Shown piece after piece: positions 56,900-64,000 of a stretch of 64,000 bases of DNA. The stretch covers positions 3,348,001 to 3,412,000 of the forward strand of contig JAUDYN010000006.1 of NCBI GenBank assembly GCA_030407005.1. Direction: 5' to 3'. How positions within the stretch are numbered: the stretch's first letter is position 1; every line of letters begins with the position of its first letter. Source of the DNA: Desarmillaria ectypa. Its lineage: Eukaryota; Basidiomycota; Agaricomycetes; Agaricales; Physalacriaceae. The notes under the pieces are model-generated. The model was not told the origin of the DNA and ran no database searches. It was given only the letters and a program-made list of their open reading frames with translations. The position numbers and the translations under genes are program-made.

Positions 56900-59070
56900 A
56901 GGATGCATTCCTTCCACTCCAGATATGAGCATGGAATATTCATGCCCATGTTTGAGATAAAGGTTGTGTATGAACTAGGGACTCCTAGTTGCACCGCCTT
57001 TACCATTGCACCACGTTCGGCTTCATCAGTCCTTTGGCCCGCTAGCTTGGCTTCTTCCTCAAGCTTCTGGAAATAATGGGAGGTGGGCTGTGCTCCCATG
57101 CACAAGTCGAACATGTGCTTCTCATGGATCTCCTCAATCGTGGGATCCCGGAATTGTTGTGTGACCAGGTCGATGAAGTCAGCCCAGTCGGGGTATCGGA
57201 AGTGGGCAGCAGTGCTGTTGAAGGCATCTCCTACCCAGTATTCGGGTCTCTTGTAGACCCACCAGTCCTTAGTGGCGCCCTCAAAGTGGGATATCGTGAA
57301 TAGTACCAGGTGCAATGGCACCTGGAAATAGTGTCGAAACACTTCGAAATAGGCAATGCAATCGCTTATGAAGCATTCAATATTGTCATGATCCCCCTTG
57401 AATGGAGCAGGGACCTTGACGAGGGTTGGCTTGATGCCCAGATAGGGGGCATCAGCGGCGGCATGTCTGACAGGGTTTGGGATCGGGTCAGGAGGACCCT
57501 TACTGGGGGGCAGTCTTGGGATCGAATATTGATCTGGCCTTGGACCCGGGTAACCTCTTGGTGGTTCCCCCGATGGTCTTCCCCTTTCCGGCTCCTTCCC
57601 CTTTTCTTGATCCTGAAGGTAGTCTATCATCATTTTGCAGGCGGACTCCTCCCCATCGAGTTCTTCATGCATTTCCGCAATGCACCATTCTTTCTCTATC
57701 AGCACGGTTTTCATCTGCTGATGGATTTCTTCTGCCATGGCAGAGGTTCTTGATGCCCCTGCAGTGGCATTTCCTGCAGGGACTCCTTCGGCTTCCATAT
57801 CTTCTCCCACCCCTGCAAAGAGAACACTACCACCCTGATAGGGGTGGTATCCTTGGTGACGCGCCCTATGATGCAGGGGCAAATTGGGGAGTGGTCATGG
57901 GTTCGCAACTGGGGTATCCGGTGGGTGATCCAGATATATTTCATATTGGGGCTGGTGATAGTCCAGCCCACTGTAATAACCTGTACCATACATTAAAGTA
58001 TCATATGGGGCCCTTTGCCCCCAGTCATTCCTCTCTTGCCATCTCCAACCTCCATAGGTGTTGGAGGGTTCTCTCCAATTCCCGCTGCTCCTCTGGATCT
58101 TGGGGCCAAAGCCCTGGAAATAGATCCCCTGTGGAGGGGTGGAAAATACTCCAGTTGTGGTTTGTGCGAATCTGGGCAGTGACAATGTTGGCCCTACTGG
58201 GCCCATTGATTGGGACTCAAATGGGGTCCCCTCAGTTGAGGGCCAATCACTCGTCCATTTCGATTCTGGGCTCCTCCCGGAGATCGCAGGCTTCAACGTC
58301 TCTTCGTCGAACTTCCCAGGCTGTGGTCCAGAATGGACTGAAGAGTCTCCTATCGACCTCAGAGAGGTCAGGCCATACAAAGTCCCCTCCATTCAGGTTG
58401 AAGGGGTTGTTGGGGGCATGGGGAGGGGCCAGGACCAGGGTGTCATCTCCGACGATGTCGTTGTCGGACTCGTCATTGGAGATTTTGATGATGGGGAGGG
58501 AGGAGAGAGAGATTGACTCTCCTTCCTCGGGCCATGCTTCTCGTCCTCATGGTCCATAGGGATGGTTGCGATCCATGGCAGGATCGTCTGGGTTTCAGGG
58601 TCTGACATGGACGGACCTATTGCTGTTGTCGCTGTTGGGCGATGGGGATCGAGATCATACCCTCCAATGTTGCTGGCAGAGGGCAGCGGTTGGAGGACGA
58701 GGGGGGGGGCTGGGGTAAGTGGGCGGGGGGTCGTCGAGTGCAAGCCAAATGTCCCACGCATATTCTTGGGCCGCTGTGACAGTGGCGGTGGGTTGTTCCA
58801 TCCAGTACCAGAGTAGAACTGCTCGCGCATTATATGTGTGGGCAGAGGAGGGCCTGGGAGTCGGGGGCCTCGAATCTGAACTCCCCTTGGAGGAGGAGGC
58901 AATCTGGAACCAGGTGTGGGGATGGACAAGTGGTAGCGCCTCTCATTCTCCCAGTCTTGTGGGGGGTAGCTCCCGGGGAAGGACATGATCTGGATGCCAG
59001 GGAGGTCAGGGTGGTGGAGCGGGTCATTGGGCTCGCCTTTGCTGGAGCAAAGCCTGGATTTCTTCCTCAT
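56900..59070 (-). pseudogene. gag of gypsy element E9, C-terminus deleted
   Basis: Starts MRKKSRLCSSKG at 59070. One frame is open over 225, 165 and then 344 codons, interrupted only by TGA at 58395-58393 and TGA/TAA stops near 57890. The layout is Pro/Ser-rich N-terminus, WRWQERNDWGQR block, charged helix (EELDGEESACKM), and capsid-like domain (57420-56900, DWWVYKRPEYWVGD, YPDWADFIDLVTQQFRDP, YFQKLEEEAKLAG). It ends at WKECIL, where a deletion joins pol. It shows the reading frame that the more damaged copies have lost. Confidence 0.87.
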
Positions 59071-59179
59071 AGATTAAAATGGTGAGGACCATAAAAAAGG
59101 TTAATAAGATGGTGCTGCTGATGGTGACACTGAGGGAAATGGTTCAGGGTTCTGTTTGTCAGTTTTCTTCTCCAGGCAT
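59024..59179 (-). pseudogene. Small membrane ORF upstream of gag (E9), with stops
   Basis: Homologous to the E8 ORF: the same hydrophobic segment (TILLTFFMVLTILIYEEE) and the same +1 relation to gag. Two TGA stops lie in the N-terminal polar part, so it is no longer open from its ATG. Confidence 0.55.
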
Positions 59180-59221
59180 GAAGAAGTTCTTCTCTATGGC
59201 TGATGTTGGAGAAGCAAGGAA

Positions 59222-59234
59222 ATCTCTTGTTTAA
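59222..59234 (-). other. Putative self-priming site of E9
   Basis: TTAAACAAGAGAT on the minus strand next to the 5' LTR. It is perfectly complementary over 13 bases to the LTR segment antisense to 59365-59377, as in E8. Confidence 0.65.
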
Positions 59235-59646
59235 TGTTAGGCACTGACTTGGGACCGTCGGCTGATCTCTCTGGGCCATTACGTGTTCGAACGATCACCC
59301 AATGTGAGAGATAGAAGCTTTAGAGTCTTCTGTGTTGTGCAGACAAGAGGTATATGATTGTAATTTAAACAAGAGATAGAGTACAACTGTGTAGTTTTAC
59401 TCTACTTATATAGTATTTCTGCAGCGTTATATATAGATGAAACGCTAAGGTCCATGCATGAATAGTGTTGAAGTAGGACGATCCAGGAGGATCATAGAAC
59501 CAATGGAAAGTGTCTGGAGTGACAGATGGTGAGAATGAGGGTGGTAACCGGTGAGTAGATGGATATGAGTTGGATTCTTGGACTGATTAGATGGATGAGT
59601 CATGGATATGACTCAGATAAGATAAGATAATGGAAAAATTGTAACA
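59235..59646 (-). repeat. 5' LTR of gypsy element E9
   Basis: A 412-bp inverted LTR (plus-strand TGTTAGGCAC to ATTGTAACA), inserted in E10 pol. GTTCT (59647-59651) is the likely target copy. Confidence 0.88.
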
Positions 59647-61244
59647 GTTCTTAAACTGGAAAACTTCAGAGTCATGATAATACCCACAGAGGAAGAGATG
59701 GAAGAAAAGATTTGAAGAGCATTAAGGGACCAGACTGTGTGGGACAAGGAGATCCAAGAACAATTAATCCATGAGCATGGATTAGTGAAAGACAAGAGAT
59801 TGATCTGGAATGATAGAAAGATATATGTTCCCAGGAATTGGAGGCTATGAGGGGAGGTCATGAGTGCCAGTCATAACTACATCACAGCAGGACACCCGGG
59901 GGTAGAAAAAACAAAAGAATTAGTTCTATAGAACTATTAGTGGCCAAAGATGAAAAAAGATGTTGAAAGATATATAAAATAATGCAAAACATGCTAAAGG
60001 ACCAAGAGTCATACACAAAAGAAGGCCACTCTGCTACATCCAAATACCATTCCCACTTGACTATGAGAAATCATCATGGTCAACATGATCACAGACTTAC
60101 CAGAATCCAAAGGATATGACTCTATCCTGATCATCATGGATAGATTTTCAAAAGCAATCATACTCATTCTATGCACCAAAATACTGACAGCATCGGGATA
60201 AGCACAACTGCTCAGAGATCATGTCTATGTGAAGTATGGAATGCCTCAAAAGGTAATTTCTGATCAAGGCCTGCAATTCATATCAAAATTTATCAAAGAA
60301 TTATATGATATGCTACAAATCAAGGGGAACCCATCCACAGCATACCACCCACAGATGGATGGACAAACCAAGCACACTAATCAGGAGGTTGAAGAATACT
60401 TATGAGTATTTATAAACTATTGACAAGATGATTAGAGTGAATGGTTGCCACTAGCCAAGTTCCAACATAATAATCAGCAACACTCAGCAACAGGACTATC
60501 ACTGTTGGAGGTAGTAAATGGTCAAAAACCAAGAATTCTCCCAACTGACAGATGGGAAGGACAAGTTCTGGCAGTGGCAGAGTTCATGAAGGAAATGACC
60601 AAAATTCATGAACAGGCAGAAAACATGTTAGGAAAGGCAGCAGAAAGTATGAAGAAGCAGTATGACAAGGGGAAATGACCCTCAGAGGAATATGTGGTGG
60701 AAGACAAGGTCTGGTTAGAAGCAACCAACCTTAAATTGGACAACAAATGGTGGGCCCATTCACAATCAAGGCCAAACATGGAGCATCTGTGTATCAACTA
60801 GACTTACCAGCCAGTTGGAAAATCCATGACTAGTTCAACAAATCCCTGCTGACACCATATATTCCACCAGAATACCCCAACCAGGAAAAAACAGAGGAAC
60901 CAATACCTGAACTAGTAGAAGAGGAGGAACAGGAGATAGAAGCAATTCTGGACATCCAACTTCAAAAGCATGGAACACCTTGATGAAGAGAGTATCTAGT
61001 ATCCTGGAAGAGATTCAGAAGTGAGGACAATGGATGGCTACCAAAACACTCATTGGGAAATGCCAAGGAGTTACTATTGGAATATGAGGCAAGATGAGCA
61101 GAGGAAAAGGAGGACCTAGAATATACCAGAAAAAGAGAAAAAGAACAGGAGGAGGAGGAATGACAAGAGGAATATTACTGGAATAATCCAGCATATGAGG
61201 AAGTTGATTCAGTCGAGACAACATGAATGTTAAAGAGGGGGTAA
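59647..61244 (+). pseudogene. Integrase and chromodomain end of a third chromovirus, E10
   Basis: The plus strand encodes the end of the RNase H/integrase linker (IIPTEEEMEEKI), the HHCC region (HNYITAGHPGVEKTKE), the integrase core (LPESKGYDSILIIMDRFSK, VISDQGLQFISKF, HPQMDGQTK), HNNQQHSATG, QYDKGK, a chromodomain (YLVSWKRFRSEDNGWL, then HSLGNAKELLLEYE) and a glutamate-rich tail. Many TGA, TAA and TAG stops are present, and the integrase catalytic glutamate appears as K (QTKH). The 5' part was removed when E9 inserted or later. A purine tract and LTR follow. Confidence 0.82.
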
Positions 61245-61537
61245 TGTTACGATTTCACAAATCTTCACTCTATTCACCTACATGGAACAGCCTGGTAACA
61301 GGCAGGGACAAGCATGGACAGTTATTTATAGATATTCCAACTTGTATTTAAGCAGCTCGACTGGTAGCCTTAAGCTCCAGTCTTGAAGTAAGGCTTAATC
61401 ACCCAACATTCAGCTCCATCTCTCAACAGACTACTTGAAAGCCTCTACACAGACTATTCAGGGAGACTTTATTCTCGATTGACCGAACGCGAGTCACGAG
61501 ATCTAGTTTATCCTTGTTTGCGAGTTGGTCGCTAACA
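61245..61537 (+). repeat. 3' LTR of E10
   Basis: 293 bp, TGTTACGATTTCAC to GCTAACA, preceded by AAAGAGGGGGTAA. It ends inside exon 1 of the second copy of the membrane gene. GCTGC after it (61538-61542) also exists once at the uninterrupted site in copy 1, so it is the likely target copy. Confidence 0.82.
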
Positions 61538-62235
61538 GCTGCTTGCCCCTCCGTTGAGGTGTTTTGGTAGGCATTCTCTCCCCTATAATCATCAACCAAG
61601 CTGAATTGTCAGTAGAATATCGCCCCTTTAACTCTTGCTGGTAGCACTCTAGTTGCTATAGGTGCTTGGGTCAATGTCCACAATATCATTAATCACACAC
61701 TTGAGCTCTCAAAATCCGGAGAAATTACTGTGTACATCGTCGCTGCTGTGTACACTCTTGTTGCCATTATATCTCTCCTTGGGTGAATATTCCCCCATTG
61801 AAGTCTCTATGTTAAGCTGATGCCTGTAAAGGCTAGTGGGTGCCTTGACAGCGAGGCCAGGCCTCGTATCCATGTTCAACACTCTGCAAATAGGGTCATT
61901 CATCGTCAGTTTGGCGATTGGTGCATACTCGTTATACCTTCTATTCAGCAACAAGTATGAGATCGACACCTCTAATTGCGTAAGCTCTGTCGATGCTAGC
62001 ACCGATACCGCCAAGCAAGTCTGCGATACAGCGCTCAAAGTATCAAAGGCTGTCGTCGTAGTCATCTATGCAATTATATGGCTTATTCAATTCTGTTCGT
62101 GGACTTTTAATATCATCTCTGCAAATTTTTGACCCTTTTGTTCTTGCAAATGGCCTCTTTATTGTGCGCAGCTACGTTCGGGAACTGGAGGAGAAAAGGT
62201 TCGCGAGGTACAAGTATGTGACAGTCACACCATGA
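61538..62235 (+). pseudogene. Four-span membrane protein gene, copy 2 (destroyed)
   Basis: Exons corresponding to copy 1 lie at 61616-61782, 61832-62094 and 62150-62235; phases agree and the third exon lacks the copy 1 frameshift. However, the ATG end of exon 1 is removed by E10, a TGA stands in the remaining exon 1 (CGT TGA GGT where copy 1 has TTA), and the last acceptor AG has become AA at 62149. Each copy of this gene is therefore broken by different lesions. The open run 61836-62132 reads through the lost splice site. Confidence 0.65.
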
Positions 62236-62490
62236 GCCATTTTGTGATGCTTGCAATGTAAATTTTACGGATACCAATGAACGCATAATACAACACAAAT
62301 AGAATGCATATTTTCTGAACGGTATCCATGCCTGGGTGTAAAGGCAGCCTTTGCCAATTTAAGGCCTGGTGCGTCTCCAGTACCATACAAGTACTATATT
62401 TCTGCCTCATCTTCGGGAACACTCTTCCCTCTTCTTTTATATTACATCTTCCGCTAAGACATCAAAGGATTATCAAGGATATGCTTACAA

Positions 62491-63689
62491 TTACAGCGCA
62501 TTTAGCCAACTCAATAAATCCCGGTTAACTTCATCTTTCACTTCCCACATCACCCAGTGGCATCCCTCGTATTCATGAATGGTCGCGTTCTTGCATTTCG
62601 CAACGGTCCCTGCTTTGTTTACGGCGCTAAGACCGTCAAAGTCTTTCAATGCGCCACCGAAGAAAACAGGCTTCGTAACCTCGAGGTTTTCCTCTGGGGC
62701 AGCTGTAATCATGGTGAATAAAGGGCAATCAAGATATGGTCAGTCAACGCACCTTTGTTATCCTCGGCATCGATCCCCGATGTCATAATTTTATACCAGT
62801 TCAGACAGCTGGCTATACCAGCATCGAGGAGTTCTTTCTTGTGGAATTCCTTCTCCTAAATGGCGAGTGAGATATATACATTGAGAACATGAGGATTGTG
62901 ACGAACTTCTTCGGTGATGTACGAAGCCAATGAACCGTCAGTCCTGCCCTGCAAGAGGTACGCCTTCAGAGCACCGGTTGGCGCAAAATCGGAGACCATC
63001 AACTTCGGATCCTGATTGTACAAGAGTCGCAAGAACGACTCCATATTGTCTTCGATGATCTTATCGGCGCCCTCTGAGGAGAAGAAGGACCAGTATCCGA
63101 AGAGCTCGTAACCGAAGGTCTTCTTGGACTGGATGACAATTAGAGTTATTGCGCAGTTCAAGATGGAGGAGTATAATCACGAAGCCCCATAACTCCTCGT
63201 AATTGTTTCCTGTGTTCGGCGGCATATACCCGATGGCCAAGAAGCCGAACGCGACAAATCGATCAGGGTAGTAATTAGCAAGACGACTGATGATCTTGCA
63301 GCCCCTTTGGAACGATGAGAACAACGTTAAGAACACTCAGGTCACGAGTGATCTGAACGAGGAACGAACCAGTCATGGCCAATGGCGACCACCCGGGTAG
63401 CACTTTCCGAGTCTATTAGCTCTACTAAATCTTTCGTGAGAACGGTCGACCTGAAGTCCGCGGTATCGACAGGCTTTGAAGATCCCCCGTAACCGAGCAT
63501 GTCTGGGACTATGATCCCATAACCCTCGTCGAGAAAGAATGGAACCTGGTGTCGCCAGTCGAAAGAGGTGCTGGGAAAGCCGTGGAGAAAAAGCAGGTAT
63601 GGCTTAGCGTCATCCTTTGGGGGCGAGAAGAAGTAATGATAGGTATGGCCGTAAGAGGTAGTGAAGTCTTTGTATAGGGAGGAATCCAT
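62491..63689 (-). CDS. Epoxide-hydrolase-type alpha/beta hydrolase, copy 2
   Basis: Five exons (63689-63370, 63304-63181, 63128-62907, 62855-62753, 62702-62491) with introns of 65, 52, 51 and 50 bp. Exon lengths are identical to copy 1 and join in frame to 326 codons plus TAA. HGFP, GHDWG and the C-terminal CHW region agree with copy 1 (GCHWVMWEVKDEVN), so all expected catalytic residues are kept. Differences are conservative and scattered, as expected of two functional copies. The donor of intron 2 is GTGATT rather than GTGAGT, which may splice less well. It likely hydrolyses an epoxide; substrate unknown. Confidence 0.88.
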
Positions 63690-63726
63690 GTATGAGTTAT
63701 AGACGTCGGGACAAATTCTGCATTGA

Positions 63727-63734
63727 TTTATATA
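63727..63734 (-). promoter_or_regulatory. TATA box of hydrolase copy 2
   Basis: TATATAAA on the minus strand about 40 bases upstream of the ATG, as in copy 1. Confidence 0.55.
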
Positions 63735-64000
63735 GGTGTGTTGGAGATATCGTGGGAAGCCGCGAGAAGATTATGGAAGGTTCAAACCGGCATAATGCCC
63801 GAGGTCCTTTAGTCAGATAGTTTCCTTATGGATGAATTTAGTAGGACATTCTAGACACATTTGCAGTATAGATGTGAGCGCTGTGGGAGCTATAGAATAC
63901 AGTTCAATAGTCTGGCTTTACCAGGCCCTAGTCTACCCACTGCACCACCTAGAATTCCAATAAGGTGACTGTCCGGGAAACAGCGAAAAGGAAGGGGTAT

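Larger units (their letters stand above)
61538..64000. repeat. Segmental duplication, copy 2
   Basis: Direct copy of 9983-12442 with scattered substitutions. It continues to the end of the window, so the right limit is unknown. Confidence 0.9.

Overview
This looks like a transposon-choked piece of a filamentous basidiomycete genome, probably Agaricomycotina. The evidence is two five-exon genes with introns of 50-65 bp, a small membrane gene with similar short introns, and chromodomain-bearing Ty3/gypsy elements of the kind common in mushroom-forming fungi. There are no bacterial features. About 80% of the window is retrotransposon. The only genes that read cleanly are two near-identical epoxide-hydrolase-type genes (10937-12139 and 62491-63689, both minus strand).

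Layout. 1-5860: a long-LTR fragment, a truncated plus-strand gypsy element (E1: LTR, small membrane ORF, gag), a 1.46-kb solo LTR, and remnants of a second chromovirus. 5861-8945: old debris, including a gypsy RNase H fragment and a copia-like LTR with primer-binding site. 8946-14655: host-like DNA with an ORF of unknown function, a membrane gene and the first hydrolase gene, a C-terminal gene fragment, and a tRNA-like relic. 14656-61537: a nested pile of gypsy elements named here E2-E10. E2, E3, E4, E7, E8 and E9 are minus strand and E5 is plus strand; with E1 they form one family. E6 (minus) and E10 (plus) are different chromoviruses. Solo LTRs of an unrelated 1360-bp LTR family interrupt the pile. 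61538-64000: a second direct copy of the host segment, with a ruined membrane gene and an intact hydrolase gene.

The main gypsy family has a 420-bp LTR (TGTTA...TAACA), a short membrane-anchored ORF, a long proline-rich gag with one CCHC knuckle, and a pol ordered protease, RT, RNase H, integrase, chromodomain and a second chromo-like domain. A full element is about 8.3 kb; E7 is the most complete. Every copy is broken, mostly by CGA-to-TGA changes at conserved arginines.

Three features of this family merit attention. First, a 13-nt sequence just after the 5' LTR is complementary to the LTR just downstream of its TATA box and covaries between subfamilies, which implies self-priming. Second, the gag stop is followed by a conserved hairpin with pol in the -1 frame. 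Third, a roughly 50-residue single-span membrane ORF overlaps gag in the +1 frame in four elements.

Inferred nesting: E3 in E2, E4 in E3, E5 and E7 in E6, E8 in E9, E9 in E10, and E10 in the second copy of the host membrane gene.
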